A stretch of 64,000 nt of DNA from Paenibacillus polymyxa (GCF_015710975.1 NZ_CP049783.1:1178501-1242500), one strand, 5' to 3'. Shown: positions 1 to 9,270, counted from the first letter of the stretch. The notes: generated by a model from the sequence alone, not told the origin. Numbers and translations are program-made.

Positions 1-758
1 CAGGTGCTAATACCGTTCGGATTGTCCTTTCTAACGGAAACCAATACACCAAAGATGACATAAATTCCGTGAAAAATATTATCTCCCTGGTCACAAGTTA
101 TAAAATGATTCCTGTACTTGAGGTTCATGACGCTACGGGTAAGGACGATTATGCGTCTTTGGATGCGGCTGTGAATTACTGGATTAGTATAAAAGATGCC
201 CTGATCGGCAAGGAAGATCGGGTCATCGTGAACATTGCGAACGAATGGTATGGCTCCTGGAATGGAGGCGGTTGGGCAGATGGGTATAAGCAAGCGATTC
301 CCAAGCTGAGAAACGCAGGTATCAAAAATACGCTCATCGTCGATTGTGCTGGTTGGGGGCAATATCCTCAATCTATCAATGACTTCGGTAAATCTGTATT
401 TGCAGCTGATTCTTTGAAGAATACGGTATTCTCCATTCATATGTATGAGTTCGCTGGTAAAGATGTTCAAACTGTTCGAACCAATATTGATAACGTTCTG
501 AATCAAGGACTTCCATTGATTATTGGTGAATTTGGCGGTTACCACAAAGGAGCTGACGTCGACGAGACAGAAATCATGAGATACGGCCAATCCAAAGGCA
601 TAGGCTGGTTAGCCTGGTCCTGGTACGGCAATAGCTCCGACCTTTCTTATCTTGATCTTGTTACAGGACCTAACGGCAATCTGACCGATTGGGGCCGCAC
701 TGTGGTAGAAGGAACCAACGGTATCAAAGAAACATCGAAAAAAGCCGGTATCTACTAA
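1..758 (+). CDS. Endo-beta-1,4-mannanase, GH5 subfamily 8, 5' end outside window
   Basis: Would hydrolyse internal beta-1,4-mannosyl bonds of mannan or galactomannan outside the cell. The frame is open from base 3, so the window starts inside the gene and the signal peptide is not visible. About 251 residues remain, most of a GH5 barrel. The acid/base Glu lies in IANEWYGSW (codon 243-245) and the nucleophile Glu in IIGEFGG (codon 528-530); HDATG and WLAWSWYGN are typical of GH5_8 mannanases. The protein ends just after the barrel with no C-terminal binding module. It pairs functionally with the GH26 mannanase at 50370. Subfamily is assigned from remembered motifs. Confidence 0.9.
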   Translation, partial: GANTVRIVLSNGNQYTKDDINSVKNIISLVTSYKMIPVLEVHDATGKDDYASLDAAVNYWISIKDALIGKEDRVIVNIANEWYGSWNGGGWADGYKQAIPKLRNAGIKNTLIVDCAGWGQYPQSINDFGKSVFAADSLKNTVFSIHMYEFAGKDVQTVRTNIDNVLNQGLPLIIGEFGGYHKGADVDETEIMRYGQSKGIGWLAWSWYGNSSDLSYLDLVTGPNGNLTDWGRTVVEGTNGIKETSKKAGIY

Positions 759-780
759 AAAGACAATGAGAATATAAAAA

Positions 781-852
781 GGCTCATGGATTGATTCGTG
801 CAAAAGGGTGCATTGTTGCGCCATTTTAGAAAAAAGAATCAATCTATGAGCT
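781..852. terminator. Long nested hairpin between convergent genes
   Basis: Arms 781-797 and 836-852 pair almost completely (GGCTCATGGATTGATTC against its complement). Inside the 38-base loop lies a second hairpin, AAAA-GGTGCA with TGCGCC-TTTT. It sits between the plus-strand mannanase and the minus-strand GH35 gene, so a bidirectional terminator is the simplest reading. The U-tracts are weak and the outer loop is long, so a small palindromic element is an alternative. Confidence 0.5.
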
Positions 853-915
853 ATTCATTTTTAATACTTTGCACTAAAGTATTCGCTGAGCGCCTCTGCT
901 CTTGCACTCCCTAAT

Positions 916-3271
916 TTATACGGTGATTTGGATTTCATACACAGGCACAATACTGACCGTGCCAATGTCCGCAATTCGTTCCTCCGTTGTCTCTTTCCAG
1001 CCAGCCATGGTCGTATTGCTATTAAGAACCTTGCCCTTTCGAATTGGAGAAACATATACGTACATCCCTCGCTCGATAAGCCGATGTTTAAATGATTTTA
1101 AACCTATTTCCCAGGTCGTATGGTTGCAGAAGTTATCGTGAATCAGTTCACCATCAATAAATGCATAACCGATATCTCCCGTATAATCGATACGCAGCAG
1201 AGCCTCCTTGACCCCATCAAGGGCATTTGTTTCAAAATCAAGGACGAATTTATCATGATTCACCCTTTTCAGATTAAAGTGTATTTCCTTCTTAGGAACT
1301 CTGAACCGATACGTTGTAAATAATTCACTTTCTGTTGTTGCAAGCAACTCTCCACCGGATATGGATGTGATTGAGTCGTCAAAATCCGGGAATACACTCA
1401 GTGTTACAATCTCCTGATCTGTTGATTCCAGTTTCACCTCAGCTCCGGATACAAGTAAATTGGCACTTGTCAGGATAACTCTGTCTCGACCTTGCAGGTT
1501 GACCTTCCAAAACTCCAAGCTTTGTCCATCAGTCATCGTGTAAATGACAACTTTTTGGCCACTTTCAGATACCAGGCGGATGAGACTCTCTTCCTCTTCA
1601 GCAACCTGAATGATCATATTCTCATCCAATTGCTCTATCGAACCTTTGTCGATTGTGGCACGGATGATATGTTTTGATTCCAATGCATACGTTCCTTTTA
1701 TCCCGTCTGGTACAAAGAAAAAATAATATATTTCTCCATCCTCTTCTATCCTTGTTATCAGCTGTACTGTTGCATATTTGAGCTTTATTCCATCCAAATT
1801 GAGGTTAAAAGGCAAAATAGCGAAGCTATCCCGTCCTAATGTCAGTTCACCTTGACTAGGGATTACAATCGTTTCCTCAGGCAGCTCAATGCTTACATTG
1901 AAATTGCACAGGTCGTAATTTTCAACATGGTCCTGAAAATTATTTAGAAACAGGTACCCCGCCCCGGCACTGGAGCGAATCGCATATCGTAAGGTATCCA
2001 CATCATATGGGTTCATTGGGGACGTGTCCTCTGGCAAAATAGTCTTCGTCAGAGAGAATTGCTTTTGAAACGTTGAAAGAAAATAATGCTGTAGCTTTGT
2101 TCTTCGGTATGACTCCCTTATTTGACCGAATTCTCCAATCATGGCATTGAAATCATAGGATATTTTAGGTGTAGCCATATCGTTTGTGAACGGGTTAACC
2201 TTACCTCGCGGATTGGAACCCCCATGATACATATAGTATCCGATCAGTTACAGCCTTCTGCAACCTTCATGACAGTCATCGCTGGAACACTGCGATAGGG
2301 AAAGGCAAACCGGTATTTATAAAACTGAACCATACCGCCACCCATTTCGCAGCAAGCGTACGGATAGTCTTCCGGGGCGTATAGGGGCTCAAAATTGTAG
2401 CTTTTCGGAATCTTGTTATTATGCTTGTCTCGGAAAATGTATTCCGGTGTCGCAGGATGCTCATCCTTCCCCTTCAACCGTTCCTCTTCATAATAGATCC
2501 ACGGCCAGTAGGCATATCCGCCCCATAATGGCAGCATATCAGGAACAGGCGTTGTCGCTCCTCCCCATCCTGTGCATGTATAGATCGGAGTATCAATCCC
2601 CGCTTTCAGAGCTATTTCTTTAAGTTTTAACATATGCGAATTACCGTCACTTCCAGAGTTTAACCACATATCATTAATTCCTACAGTCAATCCCCACTGA
2701 GCAGAGGAATGATGATGCTCGTTTTCGATTTGGGTGCCGATAATCGGCCCCCCTCCTTATATAACAGCCCTTTAACCTGAAGACCGATTTCGTTATACAT
2801 TCTTCTCGTATAAAACAAATATCCCTCATCATTAGAACGAACCTCAAATGGGCGGCCAAATAGCCAATCCGGTATACCGCCGTTTCGGATTTCGCCATGA
2901 TTGAAGGGTCCGATTCGGATAATGACATAGAGCTGATGTTTGCCACATAACTCAATAAAATAGCGGAGGTTTTTGTTCCCACTCCAATTAAAAACACCTT
3001 CAACTTCTTCATGTAGATTCCAAAAAACATAAGTCGCAATGATATTGACGCCACCCATTTTTACTTTAATAATTTCGTCTTCCCAACAGCGTTCATCATA
3101 GCGTGCATAATGGAATTCACCACAAATCCCGAAAAAAGGATCTCCATCCTTCTCCATAAAATAGTTGGTGAATCCGATTTGTTCTCCCTTTGGATTGGTG
3201 CCGCCAAGTTTGAGATGCCCTTTCACAATATGCTTGTGATCATCTTGGACCGTAATTCGATAGTTTTTCAT
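916..3271 (-). pseudogene. GH35 beta-galactosidase, broken by two frameshifts
   Basis: Three consecutive minus-strand reading segments (about 3271-2750, 2745-2248 and 2246-916) join into one GH35-like protein of about 785 residues. Segment 1 holds the barrel start (GGVNIIATYVFWN, RIGPFNHGEIRNGGIPDWL). The acid/base motif PIIGTQIENE spans the first break. Segment 2 has the nucleophile-type CEMGGGM. Segment 3 continues with MYHGGSNPRG and the beta-domains. Break 1 is a run of six G (plus-strand C 2748-2753) where seven would keep frame. Break 2 near 2247 reads AACTGATCGG where AACTGGATCGG would keep frame. Start ATG 3271 has AGGGGAG upstream. Both lesions are single G losses, so sequencing error is as likely as true decay. 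Confidence 0.85.
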
Positions 3272-3349
3272 GAAGTTCACTCCCCTCACTCGTTCATATT
3301 GAATGACACCAGCTATCTCAGAGACAATAGATTGTCTAGGAAGGAACCT

Positions 3350-4636
3350 CTAATCTGAATTTAGGATAAATTGGTTCCACTTGCGCTGCCAGGCTATATC
3401 ATTCCAGAACGGATGATGCGGAGCACAGTTGGAGCAGAGGGTCATTCCCCAGAACCCCAGTGCCATTCCTTTTCGCAACACATATTCAGCTATATATTTA
3501 CCGACTGGACCTTCTTCAAATTGGGCATGCAGGGGTGTATAGCCTACGTAACCTTCTCCTATGACAATTGGAATACCGGAATGACGGGTCCATTCATGAA
3601 TCTCTTCCAACCGGGAGTCGGCCTTCTGCAACATGGCCATTTTATGATCTCCGTACCGATCGTACAAAAATAAATCCCATTGATCCGGATCTACCCAGTC
3701 GTGTAAATAAATAAGCCTCATGCCAACGGGATTGCCCTCCATCCGCCAATTTTGCTCTGGAGGCAGAGCCCATTCTGCAAATGGAGGGGCATCTTCCCTC
3801 AATAGGGATTGGACGAATGGATTGGGGAATGGCGCCAGCTCATTATCAAGCCCTGCCGCTTCCATCAGCTCATTCAGCACCCCTTTAATATAAAGATGAA
3901 AATGGGCCACCTGCATATTGCGCGCCACGTAAGCTTTGGGGTAGGCTTCATTTAGTGTATAGCTGGCTGTCATCATAATATCTGAATGGCTTTGGCGAAG
4001 ATATTCAATCGCTTCTTCTACGTAGGGCTGCATTGCTTCAATAAGCGCTGGTATGTTTGTTTCCGCTATGCCTTCAGACGTTCCGACAGCGTTTAACTGC
4101 CCAAACTCCACTTCGTTATGTAACTCTGTATAGATAATCTGATCCCTATAGCCTGCTGCTGTAACAAAACGAATCAACTGATCCATTGATTTTGCAATCG
4201 TCATGAATCTTTCCTTAGGTGGGATCGCAGCTAATTCATCTCTAAGCTCAGCATGGGCCAGGAAGGTCGGACTCTGCTGATATTCCCAAGAGGATAATAT
4301 AATGTGACAATTATGAGCCTTTGCCTGTCTAAACAGTTCGAGCAAATGAGCATGCCCATCCAGCACTGCACCGCCGCGACAGTTATACCAGCGCGTACGC
4401 TGGCCCACTTTCCCCAGACTCGCAAACTCCAATGGACCTGGGCGTTTGCCATCCACCGTAAACAACATAAAGGGCATAGCGCATATTCGGATCGTATTGT
4501 AGCCTCTTTCGACCGCTTCCTGAAAACGAGCTGCCAGGTCGCTGTAGGGCTCCCCCTCCTGTGTCATGGTATACCAAGAGAAGTCCCACATCGTGATCGT
4601 CAATTTACGCGGTACATTTCTCATCAGATTACTCAT
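3350..4636 (-). CDS. Cellulase-like clan-A glycoside hydrolase, substrate unknown
   Basis: About 428 residues with a TIM-barrel glycosidase pattern: KLTITMWDFSWY at the first strand, YTELHNEVEFG holding a likely acid/base Glu, and IPIVIGEGYVGYTP holding a likely nucleophile Glu. It resembles the sugar-binding cellulase-like family, whose substrate I cannot name. No signal peptide is visible, so it is probably cytoplasmic and acts on imported oligosaccharides. The start is uncertain: ATG 4636 overlaps the stop of a short upstream frame and follows a run of seven G; ATG 4663 has AAGGAG 11 bases upstream; TTG 4672 is also in frame. It lies just upstream of GH35 on the same strand, and the AraC gene at 4886 is divergent. 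Confidence 0.8.
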   Translation of the reverse strand: MSNLMRNVPRKLTITMWDFSWYTMTQEGEPYSDLAARFQEAVERGYNTIRICAMPFMLFTVDGKRPGPLEFASLGKVGQRTRWYNCRGGAVLDGHAHLLELFRQAKAHNCHIILSSWEYQQSPTFLAHAELRDELAAIPPKERFMTIAKSMDQLIRFVTAAGYRDQIIYTELHNEVEFGQLNAVGTSEGIAETNIPALIEAMQPYVEEAIEYLRQSHSDIMMTASYTLNEAYPKAYVARNMQVAHFHLYIKGVLNELMEAAGLDNELAPFPNPFVQSLLREDAPPFAEWALPPEQNWRMEGNPVGMRLIYLHDWVDPDQWDLFLYDRYGDHKMAMLQKADSRLEEIHEWTRHSGIPIVIGEGYVGYTPLHAQFEEGPVGKYIAEYVLRKGMALGFWGMTLCSNCAPHHPFWNDIAWQRKWNQFILNSD

Positions 4637-4739
4637 GTGATTTCCCCCCCAGCCCCAGTCCATAGGGTTCAATGCTCCTTAATCTACAAGCCTTCCGCAG
4701 CCCTTCTACAGCCTGTTCACTCTGACCGGTTACCTTCAT
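4629..4739 (-). CDS. Short upstream reading frame, possible coupled leader peptide
   Basis: A 36-codon frame begins at ATG 4739 (or TTG 4745), preceded by GGGAG, and stops at 4629. Its stop region overlaps ATG 4636 of the cellulase-like gene (ATGAGTAA). The peptide matches nothing I recognise. It may be a translational leader. Alternatively it is the true N-terminus of the glycosidase: removing one G from the run at 4644-4650 would fuse the two frames. Confidence 0.25.
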   Translation of the reverse strand: MKVTGQSEQAVEGLRKACRLRSIEPYGLGLGGKSHE

Positions 4740-4786
4740 TTTCAATTCATCACTCCCTCATAATCGCTCTTATATCAAAGCTTACA

Positions 4787-4800
4787 AGTAAGCGGTATCA
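4787..4800 (-). promoter_or_regulatory. Weak cre-like site upstream of the cellulase-like gene
   Basis: Minus strand TGATACCGCTTACT matches the CcpA consensus TGWAANCGNTNWCA at 12 of 14 positions. It lies between the divergent glycosidase and AraC genes, where carbon catabolite control would be expected. Two mismatches keep this tentative. Confidence 0.3.
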
Positions 4801-4885
4801 CAGACAATTGACAATCCACTGTTTATGATGGACTATATACGTATTTCATCATTAGAGCCACCTACGGCTGGGAGATAAATAGATT

Positions 4886-5767
4886 ATGACTAAGAAAGCC
4901 GATGATTTTGAACGTAAAAAGGTATATGTCCTTCCTCCCTATATGCTGAGAAAATTAAAAATGAATCCGCTTACGAAAGATTTATATATTACGGATATAG
5001 GCTGCTTTAGCCATGCCCGTCATCATTTTCGTGAAAGAACAAATGGCTGCGACTCTCATATATTCATTTACTGTGCGAGTGGAAAGGGCTGGATACGAAC
5101 CAAGGATAACCAAACCATTGTCCTGAAAGAGCGAAGCTTTGCGTACATTCCTAGGGACATGCCACATGCTTATGGGGCTGACGATGAAGATCCATGGACA
5201 ATTTACTGGTTTCATCTTAAAGGGGATCAAATGGATGATTTTATGGATTTGTTTGAGCCGTTTAAAATGTATATTTCGCTGGCTGCCAGTGATGAAATCA
5301 AACTGCTGGAGCTATTTCATCAGTGTTACGACCTTTTACTGAACAAATCATACTCCATGATACATTTAGTTCAAGTATCGCAAACCATCCGCTATCTGCT
5401 GAGTTTTGTTGTATCCGTTGCAGCTCGCAAGGAAGACAGCACGTACCAGAGCCATGTCGATAAAGCCATACGTTATATGGGCGAACAATTGGAATCCACC
5501 GTTTCGCTTGATGAGCTTAGCCAGCATGTTCAGGTATCCAAGCAGCATTTAAACCTAATATTCAAGCAATCAACCGGGTATTCCCCTGTCGATTACTATT
5601 TAAGAATGAAAATTCAAAGAGCCAGTCAGCTTTTGGATTTAACGAATGCTTCTATTAAAGAAATTAGCATACAACTCGGTTTTAGGGACCCTTATTACTT
5701 CTCCAGGCTATTCAAAAAAATAATGGGCTGCTCTCCTCTGGCGTACCGAAATAATTTAAAGGGCTGA
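4886..5767 (+). CDS. AraC-family transcriptional regulator
   Basis: 293 residues. The N-terminal half is a cupin-type sugar-sensing domain (HHFRERTNGCDSHIF, FAYIPRDMPHAYG); the C-terminal 100 residues are the double helix-turn-helix (SLDELSQHVQVSKQHLNLIFK, then IKEISIQLGFRDPYYFSRLFKK). GGGAGA precedes the ATG. It diverges from the cellulase-like/GH35 pair and is the likely local activator of those genes; the sugar ligand cannot be read from sequence. Confidence 0.9.
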   Translation: MTKKADDFERKKVYVLPPYMLRKLKMNPLTKDLYITDIGCFSHARHHFRERTNGCDSHIFIYCASGKGWIRTKDNQTIVLKERSFAYIPRDMPHAYGADDEDPWTIYWFHLKGDQMDDFMDLFEPFKMYISLAASDEIKLLELFHQCYDLLLNKSYSMIHLVQVSQTIRYLLSFVVSVAARKEDSTYQSHVDKAIRYMGEQLESTVSLDELSQHVQVSKQHLNLIFKQSTGYSPVDYYLRMKIQRASQLLDLTNASIKEISIQLGFRDPYYFSRLFKKIMGCSPLAYRNNLKG

Positions 5768-5851
5768 TCCATAGATGATCTTCCCCCTACACGGATCATT
5801 TACGGATCAAGAGGCAAGGTCTATACTTAAGTACAAAAAAGGAAGTTTTGT

Positions 5852-6826
5852 ATGCTCCTAACGTTGAATCGTAGACTCAATTCAGCTATGCCGCTAATCA
5901 CACCCATCAGCATTCTAATCGGCGTCCTGATCGGTACGCCGTTGTCCCAATATACTGAGCTTTCTCCCTGGCTATTTGCCTTCATGACCTTCGCGGGCAG
6001 CATCAGCATGGGGTTCAAGGATTTTATCCATATAATCAAGCATCCGGGTCCGCTGATCGCCTGTCTGTTTATTCTTCACCTAGCCATGCCGCTTCTCGCC
6101 ATGCTGCTTGGGCATCTGGCTTTCAGTGACGATCCTTATACGATTACTGGACTGATTCTTGGTGCAGCTATCCCTACTGGCATTTCCAGCTTCGTCTGGG
6201 TTAATATCTACAAAGGCAATACAGCCCTTACATTGGCGATCATTCTAATCGATACAATTTTGGCCCCGTTCGCTGTGCCCGGCATTATGTCCCTGCTGAT
6301 CGGAGCGAATGTCCAGCTCGACACCTGGGCAATGATGCAAAGCCTGTTCTGGATGATTGTCGTTCCTTCATTAATTGGCATGGTGCTGAACGAATGGACC
6401 AAAGGAAAGATTAAGCAGGTGTGGGGGCCTCGGCTGGGCCCGTTCTCCAAGCTAGCTATGGCTCTGGTCGTCATGATTAACGGATCTGTCATCGCACCTT
6501 ATCTGGTTGACTTTAATCTCAAGCTTGTCGGAGTATGCCTCTCCATCATTATCCTTGCCTCCACTGGATATGCGATTGGTTACCTCATATCATGGCTGAT
6601 GCGGTGGAATAATGCAGACCGAACGGCGCTGGTCTTCAACGGCGGCATGCGCAATATTAGCGCGGGGGCTGTGCTAGCCATCACCTACTTCCCGGCTCCC
6701 GTAGCACTGCCCGTTGTACTCGGAATGATTTTTCAGCAATCCACAGCATCTCTGGTCGGATTTCTGCTGAGCCGCCGCGACCGCGCCAACGCTAAGAATA
6801 AGCGCAGTACGCTCTCTGCTTCCTAA
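5852..6826 (+). CDS. Bile acid:sodium symporter (BASS) family permease
   Basis: 324 residues with about nine or ten hydrophobic segments and the family pattern of short polar motifs between helices (GAAIPTGISSFVW, NGGMRNISAGAV). Such proteins import organic anions or precursors with sodium; the substrate here is unknown and is unlikely to be a bile acid. AAAGGAAG lies six bases before ATG 5852. It stands alone, ends in a strong terminator, and shows no clear link to the neighbouring AraC or MarR genes. Confidence 0.85.
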   Translation: MLLTLNRRLNSAMPLITPISILIGVLIGTPLSQYTELSPWLFAFMTFAGSISMGFKDFIHIIKHPGPLIACLFILHLAMPLLAMLLGHLAFSDDPYTITGLILGAAIPTGISSFVWVNIYKGNTALTLAIILIDTILAPFAVPGIMSLLIGANVQLDTWAMMQSLFWMIVVPSLIGMVLNEWTKGKIKQVWGPRLGPFSKLAMALVVMINGSVIAPYLVDFNLKLVGVCLSIIILASTGYAIGYLISWLMRWNNADRTALVFNGGMRNISAGAVLAITYFPAPVALPVVLGMIFQQSTASLVGFLLSRRDRANAKNKRSTLSAS

Positions 6827-6858
6827 AGTCGGAGCGGTTACAATTATTAATAAAAAGA

Positions 6859-6882
6859 AGCCGCCAACATGGCGGCTTTTTT
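6859..6882 (+). terminator. Rho-independent terminator of the BASS permease gene
   Basis: AGCCGCCA-ACA-TGGCGGCT followed by six T. Classic intrinsic terminator 33 bases after the stop; the preceding A-rich tract also suits termination of the converging MarR transcript. Confidence 0.9.
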
Positions 6883-6895
6883 ATGATTACCTGTA

Positions 6896-7324
6896 TCAAT
6901 CCTCACTCATGACCTTATTTAGTTTTTCATAAACAGACAACAAGGCCTCTCTTTCTTCTTCAGTTAGGTTTTCAAATAGTTCTCTTCTAAGCTGTCGTCC
7001 GTCTTCCTGCGCTTTATTTAGCATTCCGACACCAGCGTCAGTTATTTGCAGGTACACAATCCGCCGGTCCTCCTCATCCGCCACTCGTACAGCCAACTCC
7101 TTTTTTACAAGCTTTCCAGATAGATGGGTTAATGTCGGAGGAGTTAGCCCCAATAACCTGGCCAGATCAGAAGGGCGGCACTTTCCGTAATTATTTAAGT
7201 ACGAAAGAATAAGGATATGTGATACCCCTAGATTCTCATTAAACATTTTATTCCACTTAATTAATAGGTTATTGGTAACCTGGTCCATAGCATGAATCAG
7301 CGTAAATATATTTTGTTCTTTCAT
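6896..7324 (-). CDS. MarR-family transcriptional repressor
   Basis: 142 residues with a winged helix-turn-helix (CRPSDLARLLGLTPPTLTHLSGKL, then a wing with DEEDRRIVYLQIT) between N- and C-terminal dimerisation helices. It follows the SDR gene on the same strand after 132 bases. Twin TTAGATATCTAA palindromes upstream of the SDR gene are the best candidate operators, so this protein probably represses itself and the dehydrogenase. Phenolic or reactive electrophile ligands are common in the family but cannot be inferred here. Confidence 0.88.
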   Translation of the reverse strand: MKEQNIFTLIHAMDQVTNNLLIKWNKMFNENLGVSHILILSYLNNYGKCRPSDLARLLGLTPPTLTHLSGKLVKKELAVRVADEEDRRIVYLQITDAGVGMLNKAQEDGRQLRRELFENLTEEEREALLSVYEKLNKVMSED

Positions 7325-7360
7325 TAATACTCTTTAACCTGCTTTCTCAAATGAAGTAAT

Positions 7361-7385
7361 AGCCCCCTATATTGTATAGGGGGCT
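7361..7385. terminator. Perfect inverted repeat between SDR and marR
   Basis: Eleven-base arms AGCCCCCTATA and TATAGGGGGCT around TTG. It lies after the SDR stop and before the marR start. Neither strand has a good T-tract, so it may attenuate rather than stop the SDR-marR transcript. Its G/C-rich arms differ from the AT-rich operators upstream. Confidence 0.5.
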
Positions 7386-7456
7386 TGTATAAAAGTCATT
7401 CTTTACTGAAAGAAGGTCAGGCATATATCCATTTCCCAGTAAAGTGAATTCTAATT

Positions 7457-8191
7457 TTATTGGGCAGAAAAACCGCCATCAATAACAAGCTCCGATCCCG
7501 TAATGTATGAAGACTCGTCAGAAGCCAAAAACAAAGCAGCGTTAGCTACATCATCAGGTCGACCAAGTCGCTGCAATGGAGTCGCTTGAATTAAGTGGGT
7601 AAGCATTTCTTTAGATGTGCTAAGGGCTTCAGTCATTGGTGTCTCAATAATGCCCGGAAAAAGCGTATTTACACGGACCCCAAACCGGCCGAACGTTGTT
7701 GCCGCAGCCTTCGACAAAGCACGTACAGCACCTTTTGAAGCGGAATAATGATTAAATCCCTGACCGATTTGAGCGGTGTAAGAAGAAATATTAATAATAG
7801 CGCCGCTCTTTTGGGCAGCCATATACGGGGCTACATGCTTAATACCTGCAAACGGTCCATACCCGTTAATCGACATTAATTTATGCCAGTCATTTAGGTC
7901 GATATCCTGATATCCTTTCTCAGAAGTTATTCCTGCATTGTTAACCAAAATGTCAATTTTACCGAATTTATTGTTCACTTCTGCGGAAAGAGCCTTCCAA
8001 TCCTCGTCAGAAGAAACATCCAGTTTCATTCCGTACACATTCGTTTTATTACTAGCCCGTTCAAGAGCTTGATCATTGATGTCTGCAGCAATAACTACAG
8101 CTCCCTCCTCACTGAAGAGGTCGACCATCCGTTCTCCTATCCCTGATCCTCCGCCTGTGATAATAGCAATTTTACCTGCCAGTCTATTCAT
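7457..8191 (-). CDS. Short-chain dehydrogenase/reductase (3-oxoacyl/glucose dehydrogenase type)
   Basis: 244-residue classical SDR. It shows the dinucleotide motif TGGGSGIG, the NNAG motif, catalytic Ser (INISSYTAQ) and the YSASKG motif with Tyr and Lys, plus the C-terminal SSYITGSELVIDGG. It reduces or oxidises an alcohol or ketone with NAD(P); substrate unknown. Start ATG 8191 is preceded by AAAGGAG eight bases away; a longer frame to 8227 lacks a ribosome site. First gene of an apparent SDR-marR unit under the MarR operators. Confidence 0.88.
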   Translation of the reverse strand: MNRLAGKIAIITGGGSGIGERMVDLFSEEGAVVIAADINDQALERASNKTNVYGMKLDVSSDEDWKALSAEVNNKFGKIDILVNNAGITSEKGYQDIDLNDWHKLMSINGYGPFAGIKHVAPYMAAQKSGAIINISSYTAQIGQGFNHYSASKGAVRALSKAAATTFGRFGVRVNTLFPGIIETPMTEALSTSKEMLTHLIQATPLQRLGRPDDVANAALFLASDESSYITGSELVIDGGFSAQ

Positions 8192-8251
8192 GTTGATATC
8201 TCCTTTTATCATTATCAATTTACTCAAAATTTATATATTTAGACATTTTAT

Positions 8252-8278
8252 TTAGATATCTAAATATTAGATATCTAA
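8252..8278. promoter_or_regulatory. Twin palindromic operators, probably for the MarR repressor
   Basis: TTAGATATCTAA occurs at 8252-8263 and again at 8267-8278, centres 15 bases apart and on one face of the helix within about half a turn. The surrounding DNA is very AT-rich and would hold the SDR promoter. Perfect symmetry and position fit MarR-type binding. Confidence 0.65.
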
Positions 8279-8381
8279 ATTATATTCCTTTTATACTCAA
8301 CATACAACTGCTGCTTTATCCCAGCCATATGGTTAGTTGCTATGTAGAAAGGAGTAATATTATCGCTCTCGAATAATAAAA

Positions 8382-8405
8382 AGCACCGGAGATTTCTCCG
8401 GTGCT
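8382..8405 (-). terminator. Terminator for the orphan gene at 8576
   Basis: AGCACCGGAGA-TT-TCTCCGGTGCT perfect hairpin, followed on the minus strand by TTTTTATTATT. A second small hairpin (TCGAGAAA/TTTCTCGA, 8412-8428) precedes it on that strand. The stretch 8281-8575 otherwise shows only AT-rich DNA with no gene I can support. Confidence 0.75.
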
Positions 8406-8575
8406 CAGAGTATCGAGAAACTTTCTCGACAGCTTTTTTATGTGTTTATATTCTTGTGTTCAGTGATCTTTTTAATTATATTATTTCGATTTTAAAACAC
8501 TGTCCAATATTAGGAATCTAAAATATTATTTCTGAGTAGAGCGAAGCTTAGGCTCATATACTTAATTTTTTCCGA

Positions 8576-9085
8576 TTAGAAGTTTGTTTTTTTCCAGTCA
8601 GTCTCACATTTTTTTTCGTATGTTATAAAACCTTCAGTCGAAAACCTTTTCTCAAGCGCCCTACTAGCCTCATATTTACTACAATCCTTTTCCACATAAA
8701 TTTCATCTTGTGAAAATAATATAAATATAGAACTAGATACATCGTTATTCGCCAAATAGAAACCCAATAATTCGTTGTATTGAGTACTAAAAAACAAACC
8801 TATATATTCTACTCTGAGTTTAATATTCTCTTTAGATTCAATCAATCCTTCATAACTTGCAAATAAATTAAAATCATCCAAATCGTAAATTCTATTCACT
8901 GAGATCAACGGATTCATGCCTCTTATATATAAGCCTATAACATTACCATCACCTTTCTCAAGGAAAAGGACATGGTCTAATCTCTCATTATCATCCTCAT
9001 CATGTAAATAAATAATATTTGAGATTTCTTTTTGCTCGAAAAAATAATCAAACTTTTTTGTAAAAGATATTATATAGTTATTCAT
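8576..9085 (-). CDS. Hypothetical protein, AT-rich orphan gene
   Basis: 169 residues, rich in Ile, Asn, Phe, Asp and Glu, with no membrane segment or signal peptide. I do not recognise the family. The pattern of alternating hydrophobic strands resembles small cytoplasmic immunity-type proteins, but no signature supports that. Start ATG 9085 has GAGG seven bases upstream. The gene is clearly more AT-rich than the SDR and dehydrogenase genes on either side and is bordered by a decayed ROK fragment, which suggests horizontal acquisition or a rearranged spot. It has its own terminator. Confidence 0.6.
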   Translation of the reverse strand: MNNYIISFTKKFDYFFEQKEISNIIYLHDEDDNERLDHVLFLEKGDGNVIGLYIRGMNPLISVNRIYDLDDFNLFASYEGLIESKENIKLRVEYIGLFFSTQYNELLGFYLANNDVSSSIFILFSQDEIYVEKDCSKYEASRALEKRFSTEGFITYEKKCETDWKKTNF

Positions 9086-9171
9086 AGTCGTCCTCACTCT
9101 CTAGTCAAATCTAATTCTGATTTTAACTTACTTGATAAACGATCACTTTCCCTATACGGCCATACTCTTTT

Positions 9172-9270
9172 TTAGAGCAAAACATGTGCTTTGTTTAGAA
9201 GTCGTTGAGTAGTCATGTTCAAATCATTAAGTCCACTGAAGCTTACAATATTGTGGATCAAGGAGCCGGT
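9172..9270 (+). pseudogene. Decayed 3' fragment of a ROK-family regulator gene
   Basis: This stretch is a degenerate copy of the end of the ROK gene at 19029-20243. It shares TTAGAGCAAAAC with 19950, then skips about 150 bases and resumes at the segment matching 20148-20222 (GTCATGTxCAAATCATTAAG, ACAATATTGTGG, GGTTGTATGGTGTTGG). Stop codons and deletions prevent translation. Remnant of a lost paralogue or of a tandem/dispersed duplication. Confidence 0.75.

Noticed and set aside
4304..4828. 174-codon plus frame opposite the cellulase-like gene
   Set aside because: Antisense shadow with no start signal.
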